From Nemertoderma westbladi (lineage: Eukaryota > Xenacoelomorpha > Nemertodermatida > Nemertodermatidae), in assembly GCA_032718475.1 (NCBI GenBank), contig JAUCBJ010003070.1, positions 62,001 to 126,000 of the forward strand: a stretch of 64,000 bases of DNA, in the 5' to 3' direction. The notes beneath the pieces were generated by a model that saw only the letters and a program-made list of their open reading frames with translations, did no database searches and was not told where the DNA came from. This document shows positions 11,483 through 23,125 of the stretch, piece by piece. Within the stretch, counting starts at the first letter, position 1, and each line of letters opens with the position of its first letter. The position numbers and the translations under genes were made by a program.

Positions 11483-11764
11483 CTGAGCAGGCTTACACGC
11501 CTTCTGCTCAATATTGGCCTACAAATAAATAAAAACTGACAGAAATAAGTAAAATCTCAATAAAAAACCAGGGCTGCAGTCCCTGATTAATTATTAAAGA
11601 ATAGTATAGAAAGGTATATAATTATCAAATCGAATAATACTGCTGTACTTGTACTGTTGTAAGTACCGGTCCGGGTGATCAGGCAGTCAGGCCTACTGGT
11701 TACCGGTCGACCGGTACTATCAACTTGATTGCTTACGCCGCAATCAAGAAGCTATAACTGTTAC

Positions 11765-12932
11765 TGTTCTCACTTTTAAGACCTTTGGCAGTTTAACCCG
11801 CCAAATCTATATGTCTTCTAGGTTATAAATCGACTTTAGCCTATGACAAGTATTTGACACAAATAAATCCAACATTAGCCGAAGCCAGTCTATGCGCGAC
11901 CATTCACCCGCTGGATATACCCGGGAGACTGGATTCGGATGCTTTAATTTGATTGTGGTGCAGGCCTACCGTACTATTCGATTGATCGTTAATATAATTC
12001 CTGACAAATATCATTCACTTTCGGGAAATATTAGCAGTTCCTTTAGGACGTGGCGCTCTATCTATATAAACAGAGCTATGGCTTACACTAAACACAACGG
12101 AATGGATTATAAGTTACACATAAGGCGCATTCTTTAGGAGATGCTTTGTTACGCGGACAAGCACATACAGACTATTGCACACCGCTGCACACTGAATTGC
12201 CGATAGTCACTGATTTTAATCATACATAAAGAGAATAGCAACCGACATTTGTAGGGCCTATAAAATAGCATTCAATTCACTACAAACCACGATAATATAA
12301 GTCGCAATTGCTATATGTAGCCGGTCTCTCTAACCTTAGTGTATCAAGAAGATCGGGGTTTCTGATCGTTTATCGTTATTCTCCAAATAACAATATGTAA
12401 ACAACCGATACAATTAATAACAAACAGCAAATAGCAGTAAATAATGTGCAATATGTACCGTACCGTTATGTGTTCTTAGTGTCTCGTACCGCTGTACCGG
12501 TAACAGTTATGTGTTCTTATAATTAAAGCCATTCTAATGTTGGAATAATTCAGAATAATTCCATAGCCGATGTTCATGGCATCAGGAAAACCAACACACT
12601 GAACCCTGTGAGCTGTTGCAGGTAGCTTTCAACACAAAGAGGAAAAGCTCTCATTGGCAGAGTTCCATATTCTACAGATTCCACGAATGTCTAAATGCCA
12701 AACCTCCCTAGCCTTTGCAGCCCATAGCCAACACAAGGCTAAATCGCTCTGATTGGTCGATCATTGTTCTGATTGGTTAATCGAACAGAACAAAGAGGTC
12801 ATACGTACAGCAAATCAGCCAACCAGCGGGCAGATTGTGCCACTAGAAGCAACAGTTTAGAGGATTTGAGCGAATGGGGGAAAACTGGATTACAAATGGA
12901 AAAGGCCAGTTATATCCCCAAAAGCTTTTACA
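11765..12932 (-). repeat. BEL#1 5' LTR
   Basis: Begins tgttctca and ends ttttaca on the plus strand, 1168 bp, matched to 791-1958. As the 5' LTR of a minus-strand element it should hold the promoter, but I could not place a confident TATA or start site. Confidence 0.92.
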
Positions 12933-13445
12933 ATACGCGAGGTGAAAGCTACTGTATTTCATTACACGAATTACCCAGAATCTCAGCGGGAAAGAAAACA
13001 TGAGGATTGTCCAATACGGTGGTGCAAAGCGATCCAGAAAGACCAAACCTACAAGGACAAATCCTTCATCAAGCCGGAGTGGCATGCCCACATTATGCCC
13101 GTATACAATAGACTTACAGATCGGAATCTATTGAAGCGTTGCCTTCCTGGTCTCACGCAGAACCAAAACGAATCTATTCATGGTCGACTTTGGAACAAAT
13201 GTGGGAAGGATAAGTTCCAGAACAAAATTGGAATTCCATGCATATTATACTGCACTTGTGCACAACAGGGGTTCATCTGCAGCTCAGATACTGTATATGA
13301 AGTTGGGCCTGGGGCCTGGGTGAAGATGGCGACAGGGTGCAAGGTGAGAGACCGGAAGAGAACTTCACGAAGCCTCCTCAAACGCAAATCAAAGAAATTC
13401 CGCCCGGAAAACAACGATTCCGCTTACAAACCTGGAGGGTTTTAG
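12933..13445 (+). pseudogene. Mutator-like transposase, C-terminal part
   Basis: The frame from about 12942 to a stop at 13443-13445 resumes the transposase broken at 790. It has a histidine/cysteine segment (HEDCPIRWCKAI), a long helix (HAHIMPVYNRLTDRNLLKRC) and the family hallmark GLTQNQNESIHGRLWNKC. A basic tail of KRKSKKF type follows. Removing the BEL element and one copy of atacg rejoins the coding halves. The downstream part is unbroken, but the upstream part is frameshifted, so the gene as a whole is non-functional. Confidence 0.75.
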
Positions 13446-14939
13446 AAATTTATTTCAGTTTGTTACAACGAAGTCCCCATATATCTATATTTGCTTTATA
13501 ACAGACTGTTGAAACCTGTTCAGTTAGATTCGTCATGTCCTAATTAATAGTAAATAATATAACACATGAAATATACACCAGAATAATTATTTTGTAACTT
13601 ATACAGTATATAATATACTGTAGGCCCTATTTAAGTATGTTTCACTTTCAAATGCATTTTTCTCAAAATGAAATAATTTTGCACATTTTGTCTATCTACT
13701 TCTGAACTGCTCAGCCGATTTTGATTCTGTTTTCACTATATTGTAGCCCTTACATAACTGTAAAATCTGAACAGACAAAATTTTGTAAAAACATAATATA
13801 TAAAATTTTTTTTTCGATTTTTTGTGTCAAAATTTTGAAATATATTGAAAATATCTGGTAATTATTACTAATGATGACATAAATTGATAACCACTAACAA
13901 TATCAAAATTTTGTCTGCTCAGATTATTGTCCACCCGATATTGATCAAAATAAAAAAAAATTTTTTGAAAATATTGAAAAACAAAAAAGTAGATGCATTT
14001 ATAAAAATTCGAATTATTTTGGGTGAAAAAAAGTGCAAAAATGGAAAAAATTATGAAAAAAATATTTTTTTTCATTTCAAAATTTTTTTCCGAGATTTAT
14101 ACACCTTTTGGATACAATATGGTGAAAAAAGTAAATTAATCGGACATATGGTTCTAAAATGACAGCTTATATACTCTAGAATGGCAAATATTTATTAGTC
14201 TGGGGTGTCCTCCCCCCTTAGAGAGACTAGATAGGGTGCTGGGCATGATTTTGTTATATGGCAGGCAACCTGCGGGTGAGAGTAGACTTAAACGACAGGT
14301 GGGAGCCACTGGTCGTGATAATTCAGATGATTTCGGTTCGACACGAGTTATTTGGCTGGCATTGCGGGGGCGCGCGGTCAATAATGCACCATATTGGTGT
14401 GCCTGATGTATTAAATAAGCATTGTATCTTATACCATTAACTAAATAATGTACAGCATCAAGGCTTTAAAATTCATGCCTAGTTAGTTATTTTGTTTATT
14501 GACCATATACGTCACATTACACTAATAATAATAATACACCATACAATTAAATCAATTTGACAACATAGAAATACAGTCCGACAAAATATACAAATTTTAA
14601 TGAAAGGCAGAGTATTTTATTATTAAACACCAACTGTGCCACAGATTTATATCTTGACAAATTTAATTGGAACCATGAAAATAGATATAGAAGGTTGAGA
14701 GAACTGGGTTAGGTAATTATCGTTTACGTAATTATATATTTTTTAAAACAACCTGCGAACGCAGCTGTTGGGATAATTCCTGCACAGTCACGGTTATTAC
14801 AGAACCCTGATATAATCTGTTATGTATAATTTATTTATGATGCACCAACACTGTATATTTAATCATCCATATATAGTATTGCAACTAATTGCACTAATAG
14901 AATTGACTATCTATAGAAATAATATATAGAATTAGAATG
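13446..14939. other. AT-rich non-coding DNA with an inverted repeat
   Basis: No gene seen. A 20-bp inverted repeat with one mismatch lies at 13765-13784 and 13905-13924 (atctgaacagacaaaatttt). It could be part of the 3' end of the Mutator-like element. Long A and T runs fill 13800-14100. Confidence 0.5.
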
Positions 14940-15610
14940 CAGCCCGCCAACCCGCCAGCAATTGGTGAACCTGAGGCAAATCAATAGAATTGCCCGGGTT
15001 GATACCCAAACACTTGAATCCCCAATGCGCAAGGCGAGCTGACAAACCTGGCCGATAAATTTCACATTAGCGCTGTAGGTGTTCAAGTGAACCGAATGTG
15101 GACTGGAAAGACAGACGAGTCATTGGTTAAGGAAATGGGAGGTGGTTGGCGACTTGCCCTCTGCTCAGCAGATGACAGTGCAATGCTAATAGAGGAATTG
15201 GTCTATTGATGAATCCAATTACACATTCCGCTTTGGACAAAATAGACATCATCTGTTAACATTTCTCATGTTCCGGAAGACTGGCTACAAAGTTTTTTAG
15301 GGAGGTTCTGATTGTGTATTATTCTAGTGTTGCCACATTAGAGAATTTAATAACTTTCTACCACTATCTACAAGCAACTTCTGCTGGAATGGATCAGTAC
15401 GCATTCTTAACTTTATTGGGTGACTTTAATGCCAGTCTCCATTGCTCCACCCACAACATGCCCATGGGTCTACTACGAAAGTGTGAACCGAAATGCAGTC
15501 ATCTTCACTGAAAAGCTATGGACTCATACTGGACCCAGTGCTCAAGTCCACGACTGACTATATTATGTTTTGTAAGAATAAACTCGTCCATCATATCCTA
15601 CTAGACATTT
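14940..15610 (+). pseudogene. Decayed LINE endonuclease fragment
   Basis: A frame near 15043-15210 reads LADKFHISAVGVQVNRMW. A second near 15314-15510 has FYHYLQATSAGMDQYAFLTL followed by LGDFNASLHC, the conserved GDFNA block of apurinic-type LINE endonucleases. Near 15510 the sequence reads EKLWTHTG, matching the block before the last catalytic region. Frames change at least twice and stops are frequent. It fits the endonuclease of the LINEs whose RT fragments occur elsewhere in this window. Confidence 0.5.
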
Positions 15611-15637
15611 ATCACAATAATGCGGAACCACAAGAAC

Positions 15638-15681
15638 TGCAGACAGCTGACAGCAGACAGCAGACAGCTGACAGCTGACAG
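15638..15681. repeat. Short minisatellite
   Basis: Alternating gcagaca and gctgaca units, about six copies. Confidence 0.85.
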
Positions 15682-15689
15682 GGGGAAAC

Positions 15690-16284
15690 GGGCAACATCT
15701 CCTATTTTGTAATAATGTATAAAAATCAATCAATATATATTTATATCTATCTGTGTAGGTCATGCATGAAATAACATACAGAAAACAATTTATTTATATG
15801 TTTCCAGAACATAATACTACTTTATACTTTGTGAAAAAAGGCTTCTTAGGTGAAGAACAAGGCTTGCTTAGATATGTATCACTTTTTCACATTGATCACT
15901 TGGTGCACGGGTGCTCATCATGCGTCAAATATTTAAATCAATCTTCGGTGACCTGCCTACATATCAGAGATTTTGAAAAGTTAAGTAAAACTATTAAGTA
16001 ATGCTATAACTATTACTATATTTTCGGCATGCGTATTGCAGATGCGCATTGAGAAAGCTCGAAGAAACTACGGCGTAAGCAACATTCTTGGTTATAAATT
16101 ATTTTAATGGGTTGGTGGTATGGTTGGATGATGTCGTCGCCATCATTGATGGCATTAACCTGCTGGTTGATAAGGCATTTTATTGCCCTATTTTGTCTGT
16201 TTGAATAGGGACCCATTCTGTCGATATTGAGATCCTCTCGGCACTTACGAATTCTGCCTGTGCTGGTTTCCTTTTTCGTGGAAT
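15690..16284. other. Non-coding, nothing recognised
   Basis: No coding pattern or repeat was found beyond a short AT microsatellite near 15730. Confidence 0.4.
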
Positions 16285-16365
16285 GAGGCCCTTCAGCCTT
16301 CCATTTCTCCATAGCCTTTCGTTTCTCCTAAGTCCAGTATTCCTTTTAAGTTGGTCAACATAGTT
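16285..16365 (-). mobile_element. LINE 3' end fragment
   Basis: The stretch with ctccatag, tttcgtttctcc and aagttggtcaacata parallels 35465-35560, the 3' part of the minus-strand LINE at 35406-36768. Similarity is partial and was judged by eye. Confidence 0.5.
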
Positions 16366-17278
16366 AATGTATACCTACATTGTGTATATAAAAGAAGATA
16401 ACCAGACTGAGGTACAGATAAATATAATTTAACATTTCAAAAGGTAAAAGGTTATCATTCATTTCATTTCATTCCCGAATTAAGCCCTAATGGCTATATT
16501 CCTGGTCGTTATCAAAAAGTTCAAAATGTTAATATTCGTGTTTAAATACGTTTAAAATGCTCAGTTAGCTGCTCATACTTTAAACGAAATGATATAAAAG
16601 TTACATCAGTGATGAACTCACGATTTGTATATTGCAGTGTGGCAAACGAATTTGTTTGGATGAGATTCAATAAATATGTTTTACTGTAGTCGTATCTTAA
16701 TATTGAAGTTAAACTAGGAAGAGGGTAGAGGGGACATTTTCCGCGACTGCTCATATTGATGGCATATCGTGACGAACATACGTATCTCCAAATTTTTCGA
16801 TTTGGAGTTAACACCATACTTGGGGTCCTATAAGGCTAGCTAAACTACAATCTGAAGAAGAATCGTATCACGCGCATGCTCCAAACAGCCGTGACAGCAT
16901 AATGCAAACGGACTTATTCATATATTTTAAGCAAAACCATTTTGATGAACAGACTTACCCGTTTATAGAAACAATACCACCATTCGTCAACATTTTTTGA
17001 GTCCAATTGTAACACATACATCTGGAATGAATATTATTGTCTGGTGTACTACATTGTAAATATCAATTACATTAATTAATAATTATTTCATTGATAATTA
17101 AATAATTGAATAATTGATAATCAATATGGAATAATTGATGATTGATAAATTAATTAATAATAAAATTATATAATTTTATATAATTATACAATTTTTCGAT
17201 GATATTTTCCTTCTGAGCTATTGATTAAAATATATAATGCGGAAGATTCTCATCTACCTCAATAACTTGCTGCAACGG
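16366..17278. other. AT-rich non-coding DNA
   Basis: Nothing recognised. 17060-17190 is almost entirely A/T with overlapping taattgataa motifs. Confidence 0.5.
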
Positions 17279-18928
17279 CTAGTCGATTATCGTGGACTCG
17301 GTTGGATCTTCATCGGGATGATGAACGGTAGGCACGTGCGCCTTCCATGATCCTTCCGGGTCCTTATTCTCTGTGTGGCGTTCCCCGTTATACGGTACTA
17401 ACGTTAACATCGACAGTCTGTTGACGAGGCCTCCCGCGTGGGTGAGATGAAAGTCACGAAAAACGCTGAATCCCACGCGCGTGAAAACATCACAGTGGGC
17501 GTCGGTGTTATAGAATGGTTGAAGGAATCGGCGAAATACTTCAGTATGGGTCCTCCCTTCCTCGTAAACTGTATGTCCCTCGCCGAGACATAACAGGTGT
17601 TGCTTTAACGTTCTAAGACACTATATCGGCGATGAAACATATGTTGACCGATGATTCTATTGCCAAATAATATTGTAGGATTATCCGCGGAGATGAGGTA
17701 ATCGCCCAGTATACACATCCTCTCCATTTCAACTGTGACTCAAACTCTTTGACATTGGGGGTATGTTACAAGCAAGGTCCATGGATTTTACTATCCGCTT
17801 AATCATGGTGTGTCGTTGTGTCGTCCCCTCCGGCATCGGCATCTTACGGTCGCTCCACTGTTGGCTGAAGACGTGAAGCACTCCACCTGGCACCCAAATT
17901 TGAATGGTTTTCGAAGTGAGGCTCTGCTGATGGATCCCTCCTTCGTAGAACATGTATCTGTTCTATCACAGAGATTGACTCGTCGTGTCCCAATCGTCAA
18001 GTAAATCATCAATGGGGGTCCATATTCTTCCGATGGATTTCTCATCATCGAGGCTAATAGGTTTCCCCGTCCAATTGGTTGCGATGTCAATGTCGGTTTC
18101 GAATGTGCCGACTCCGATCCATAATCGAATAATCCGCGTGAGATATCCTTGCAGGATGCAAGATGCGATATCCATACCCGTGCGATCAACTTCCTTAAAG
18201 TCGGTAATATGTGGAGGCATATGGCATACGATTTTCTGAATGATTATTCTATGCAACTCTGCAGCCTCTAACATATCACCAAATGTTACCGATGGGAGGA
18301 AATCTAGGTTAGATATGATCTCCGGATGCTCCACTATAGGAATCTCATAGGTCATATCCTCTCAAATCGGTACACTGATAGGAAAGTTGGTTGTCCTCGT
18401 GACCAGCACTACCGCTTGGGTAGAGTGGGGTTGAGATTCTCGCATCATCTCAATATGAGGTATCCATAATTTCTGCGACAAACGTTGAGCAAAGATAATG
18501 CTATCAAAGAGTTCGGGTGTCATTTCCTTGGGTTCGGTTTGATCGTGGGATATCCAATAGAATGGTAGGCTCGCGAGCCTTCCGCCGAACTCCTCGATCT
18601 TGCCTTTCTCGTACGCCTTGTACGCCCTATATAGGCTAAGAGCTTCCCTCTTCTCCTGTGTTGACTTGTTGGACTCGTTGTCTCGGACGTCGTCGTCGGG
18701 TTGGTCTATTATCATACTGTAGACGTCTGGTTTGACTAGTTTGGGTTCGGAAATCACGATCTTGCCCGCGTTCGGTCCGCTCATTTTGAACGAGTGATAT
18801 GAATTCGTCAAGGGGTATCCACCTTCCTGATAACGCAGACTCTGGTGGTTTGGGCATTGCGCTAGTATCGGCTTGGGGTTCTCCGGGTTCAAGCACTTAG
18901 GGATCACATTGTCTTCTTGCACACGCAT
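17279..18928 (-). pseudogene. Unidentified long coding region (~550 codons) with several stops
   Basis: ORFs at 18928-18362, 18355-17966, 17953-17729 and 17476-17279 on the minus strand are all in the same reading frame. The first three are separated only by single stops (TGA at 18362, a stop at 17966), so one long gene with a few nonsense mutations is the simplest reading. The segment 17728-17477 is more decayed. The first ATG is at 18926-18928, with a TAG in frame just upstream. The protein looks soluble and mostly helical, with blocks such as REALSLYRAYKAYEKGKIEE and LPFYWISHDQTEPKEMTPEL. I see no zinc knuckle, protease, RT or transmembrane segment. The domain style would fit a viral nucleoprotein-like protein, but that is a guess; no family is established. 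It lies 1.1 kb beyond a BEL pol fragment on the same strand. Confidence 0.45.
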
Positions 18929-19004
18929 ACATCCTCCATATTTATAGAAGAGTTTCTAAATGGAGAACGCTTCCTTAGTCTCTGGATCTGCTCCTCGAGC
19001 GCGT

Positions 19005-19271
19005 CTATACAGGTGCATCCGCGTCGAATTCGTCCCTAGCTGCAGGCATGGGCTCACTAGCCGTCTGATATTGCAGCATGTGGTATAATCGACGTATCTC
19101 TATGTCGGGGTCCTCCCAGATGTCGCTGGCATCACACAACGCATCGTAGGGGTATAGCGCGTTAAACTCCTCGCATAAATCCTACGTTCTCTTATTGTAA
19201 GCGTTAGGTCACTGTAGCATAACGTTTGGATCCGCCTTTGACTTTGCGAGCTTAGCTGTACTCCTTGCCAT
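19005..19271 (-). pseudogene. Small unidentified ORF upstream of the long pseudogene
   Basis: A minus-strand frame from ATG 19269-19271 (MARSTAKLAKSKADPN) to TAG 19005-19007 is 89 codons with two internal stops. The second half is acidic and coding-like (NALYPYDALCDASDIWEDPD). It ends 77 bases before the start of the long pseudogene. The two may have been neighbouring genes of one transcription unit. Function unknown. Confidence 0.3.
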
Positions 19272-20075
19272 GCTTTCAACTCCAAACACACTAAATTTCT
19301 TGGCTCCATATTGGTTGAACGGTGCCTGGTGCTCCTGTTCTTGCGTGAATCCCTGTGTTGTTCCTTATGGATCCTCTCTGCCATTATACGCGTATATATT
19401 GGTTACATATCATTACGTTTATCTATACCTTTGCATTCTACTAGAGGAAGCAGAAACAGAGGTTAGATGTGAGGAGACTTAGAATTTGTAAGCTTTTGGC
19501 TCAACTTTGCTCTAAACCCCTACCCATTTGCCTATGATTTAGGGTTCCGCGTGATTTCACACTGGCTCCTAATCCAAAAAATTGTGCCGATAAAAAACGA
19601 TTTCAGGCAAACTAGCCGTGAGTCTAAATACTCACTTTTTAATCCCAAACTACTTCCCCAAAAAGTAAAGCAGTCGAGAATTAGTCAAAGTAAAATAAAA
19701 TAATAGACACGACTATTAGAACAAGGCTGATTTTATTTTTCAAAAAATATCGGAAGGCTCGCAAGCCTTCCTCCCCCCCCCCCCCCTGATTTTGGTTCCA
19801 TCCGACCATATCCTAGAATCCGTCCACTGGAGAATCGTTTTTCTTAAAATTCGAAATTCAAATGGATTATCTAAAATTTTGAAAAATTGACTCACTTGTG
19901 GGTTCCAAGTGGAATTCCATTCCTTCTGTACACACAAACCCTCTCCTATGTGATACATAAGGGTACTACCCTCAATGTTCATATATAAAGACAATGGAAT
20001 TCCACCGCTGTCTTTAACCTACAGTGTACAGGAACATGGTAGGACTATGTGGCAACCATCAAGGGTCCCACATCA
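19272..20075. other. Non-coding with a C homopolymer
   Basis: No gene recognised. A C run sits at 19773-19788. The 84-codon minus ORF across 19740-19994 reads through this run and has no family features. Confidence 0.4.
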
Positions 20076-22367
20076 TTACTTATGAAGTTTACATGGAGAT
20101 TTGTAATCTCCCATCTTGTTTCTAGTCTCCTCAAGGAGTACGAGACATTGTACGGGTCTGTCAACAGTATGTCCGTCAATTGTCCATACAGTCACAGTCC
20201 GTATTACACCACCTGAAGTCAGGTGTGTGGTCAAAATGACTCCAGTCAACCAAAACCGTCTCTTTAAGTTGGTCTCTGCCAATAATTAATGAACACCACG
20301 CTTCAGACACCGGATAGTAAGATACCAGGTGGTCCTGGGTGAAATAGAGGGCAAATAATGCTTCTGTCATACATCCCAAAACTTATTGGCTAACAACTGA
20401 GTGATTTTTCAAGCTTTGTCGCCGTAACTGTCACTGTCCATAGGTACAGAAGTGGGCAACAGTATCATCGGCGCCTGCATAAGTAGGTGCGCTGGTGTCA
20501 AGGCAAACTGAGATTGTTTGTCGTCTGGAATCAAAGCGATGGGTCTGGTATTCAGTACCGCTTCGATCTCTATCAACAACGTAGTCAGTTGGTCGTCTGT
20601 TAATATGCGTTGCGTAGGTATTACTTTCGCAATTGCCGTCTTGATGGATCCAATTAATCTCTCCCAAACTCCGCCTCTCCATGGACTGTTGGAGGGGTTA
20701 AGGTTCCACACGATCTTGTGGGGACGTAGTTTGTCGGAGATTTGATTGTGGTCCAACTTCTTTATGGCTCTGGAGATTTCGTTCCTCGCACCCACAAAGT
20801 TGGTCCCTTGGTCGCAGTGTATGGATTTGACCAATCCGCGTCTAGCGATAAATCGCTGTAAAGCTAGGATAAATGCGTTGGTGGTTAGACGTTACGTGTT
20901 CAATATGAACTGCTCTACTGGCCATGCAGGTAAAGATCAGTCCCCAATGTTTCACCTGTACGCGTCCACGTTTTGCGTTTATATGTCCAAAACAGTCAAT
21001 CCCCGTCTCAGTAAATGGGGGTCTAAACGCCTGTAATCTAGCTAGTGGTAGTTCACTCATTTCCTGGCGTCCTATCCTCGAGTGTACCTTCTTACAGATA
21101 ACACAGTTGCATGTTACTGAACTCAATGCCTTACAAGGTCTAATCAGTACAAACTTCGAGTGTAAGTGTGATAAACAGTGATGTCTACCTATGTGTTTGA
21201 TTTGTACATGTGTGTCCAGTATCATAGCACGCTGTAACTCATGGTGTTGCGGTATGATGATAGGATACCTAAAGTCAATAGTTAGTCAGTCAAAGTAGTC
21301 AATCAATAGTATCAATAGTAGTCAGTAGTATTTAGTATTTATCAGTAGTATTTATCAATAGTATTTCCGGTAGACAATCGGTCGAAAGATACAGAAAACA
21401 GTCTGGCGAATCTGGTGAAATCCCCCGCGGAACATCTTCTGAAAGATTCGTTGGAACATCTGGTAGAATGTCTGGTGAGACGTCCGGCATAATGTCTGGT
21501 GGAGTGTCCAGGTCATTGGACTTAACTTGTCCTTGTTTCCTTTTGACCTTGGTGCTGGCTTTAGCTTTCGACTTGACCAGTGTCGATTTTTATCTCGGCA
21601 CCTTCTGGTATAGTGCTCGATGTCGCGTCGAATAGCGGCAGCCATTCATCCGATGGTCGTTGTAGGAAGTCGGGTCCTTTAAACCAGAAGGACTTATTGT
21701 CCGGTTTACAAAAGTCTATGGGTAACATTCCCTGTGATGCGATGTCAGCCGGGTTCAGTTTCCCTGGGCAGTGACGCCAGTCCTGTTTGAGCGACCTGTT
21801 TAGTATTTCAGACCGTCTGTTGGTCACGAAAGTCTAGAAATGAAAAGTCTCGTTATTGATGTACCAAAGCACTAACATTCCATCAGTCCAATGAATGTGA
21901 CTTTCAAGTTGGTCTCCAGTTCACGCTGGACTAGACTCACGATGTCGGTAGATATCGTCCCGGCTTGAAGCTCTCCCCGAGGCACTGTCATATACTTCAG
22001 AGGCATTGTTTTAGCTTTTGAAGTAAAGAAAGATACCTCGTAACTGTCCAATGTAACTTGTCTATGTAGGTATAAGGTAACCCCAAGCCCATCCTTGCTA
22101 GTGTCACTGGAGCTGTGAAGCTCCAGATCCGCAGGAAAGGTGGCCTGTAAAGGAAACTATACCCTCGGGATGGTATAGTCTTGTAGGAGCGTCAGTTGTG
22201 CCTCCCAGTCCCTCCATTGCTCGGCTAGCTTTTCTGGGATGGGATCGTCCCATTCCAGTCCGGCTTGCCAAATGCTGCGGAGTATGATCCTTGCGTGTAG
22301 GATCACTGGACTGATAAAAGGAGGGTCATACAAACGACTCATGGTCAATAAGCAGGTCCGCTTGGTC
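20076..22367 (-). pseudogene. BEL/Pao pol fragment: RT end, RNase H, integrase (BEL#3)
   Basis: In minus-strand order: the block after RT (SRLYDPPFISPVILHARIIL, GLEWDDPIPE) at 22340-22157; an RNase H stretch (SSSDTSKDGLGVTLYLHR, then MTVPRGELQAG) at about 22130-21960; the inter-domain segment WRHCPGKLNPADIASQG at about 21780-21730; the integrase zinc-binding region and first catalytic aspartate (TGIDCFGH) in 21225-20842; the second aspartate (IHCDQGTNFVGA) and glutamate (WERLIGS) in 20834-20409; and the C-terminal block TVDRPVQCLVLLE near 20130. Several frame changes and a tag-rich insertion near 21280-21370 make it non-functional. The amino end is cut by a LINE at 22368. It is a different copy from BEL#1 and supplies exactly the domains BEL#1 lacks. 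Confidence 0.85.
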
Positions 22368-23125
22368 TGCTGATGACTTAGGAGTACTATCAGAATCATT
22401 AGAGGGAGCCCAACGGCTCCTCAGCTCATTAGAACATGCTGCTTCTAGTGTTGGTCTTTTTATTAACTCCAGAAAGACCAAAATTCTGACAGTTAACTTT
22501 GAAAGTTCTCAGCAAGTCTCTGATCGGATGAGCATAAGCTCAAAGGATGGTATGCTTGAGCATGTGGACGACTTCTGTTACCTGGGATCATGGATCCGGA
22601 AGTCAGGTGAGGACCTTCGAATACGTAAGGGAAAGGCATGGGCAGCCTTGAATAGGCTTTCCAGGATTTGGAAGTCACCGATGCTGGGCTCTAACTGCTG
22701 AGGACACCAAATCTCACCACATTCACAAGAATGCTACGCCGGGTTCATTGTGTCAAGTACAATGCACACATCTCCAACCAGACACTATATAACATTGGAG
22801 GTGTCTCATTGGTTCCCCCAAGCTTGACACTAGAACAAAATCGCCTCCACTTTGCAGGACATTGCTTTCGCCGTGAGGACCAGCCAGTGCATAATCTTGT
22901 ACTTTGGCAGCCTCATGGAGTGAATAAGCATGGTGGACAGCCCATGACTTTCTTGAGACGCATCTTAAAGGACACTGGCCTTAAAGATGCGGATGATCTA
23001 GCAAATGTCATGGGTGATAGGGAGTTGTGGCGGTGCAATTTTGTTAACAAGCCGGCACAGCATTCTTAAAAATGCAGCTGCAATGCAGCATGCCGATCAT
23101 AGTAGTAGTATAGTAGTAGTATTTA
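22368..23125 (+). mobile_element. LINE fragment, 3' end
   Basis: Near-identical to 26515-27310 (same LINE family). Relative to that copy it lacks about 70 bp at 22678 and 9 bp near 22717. It ends with agtagtagta-rich tail. The 5' edge abuts BEL#3 pol directly at a shared tgctgatgactta junction; no target duplication was found, so the join may be a recombination or truncation. Confidence 0.8.

Larger units (their letters stand above)
9569..11764 (-). other. BEL#1 leader, non-coding with internal repeats
   Basis: This 2.2-kb stretch lies between the 5' LTR and the gag start codon, which is long for an LTR element. It has two separate tandem duplications (listed) and many taccggta palindromes. 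The bases just inside the 5' LTR, read on the minus strand, are GTAACAGTTATAGC; they do not start with TGG, so no standard primer-binding site is evident. Confidence 0.6.
791..12932 (-). mobile_element. BEL/Pao LTR retrotransposon with pol deletion (BEL#1)
   Basis: Two 1168-bp direct repeats (791-1958 and 11765-12932) enclose 9.8 kb and are flanked by the 5-bp duplication atacg at 786-790 and 12933-12937. The LTRs start TG and end CA. Coding runs on the minus strand, so the right copy is the 5' LTR. Internal order in element sense: 2.2-kb leader, gag-protease ORF, RNase H remnant, 1.6 kb of AT-rich DNA, three small unidentified ORFs, 3' LTR. By eye the LTRs differ at about 11 positions, roughly 1 percent, so the insertion is young. 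RT, most of RNase H and integrase are missing, so it is non-autonomous. It inserted into a Mutator-like transposase gene. Confidence 0.9.
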
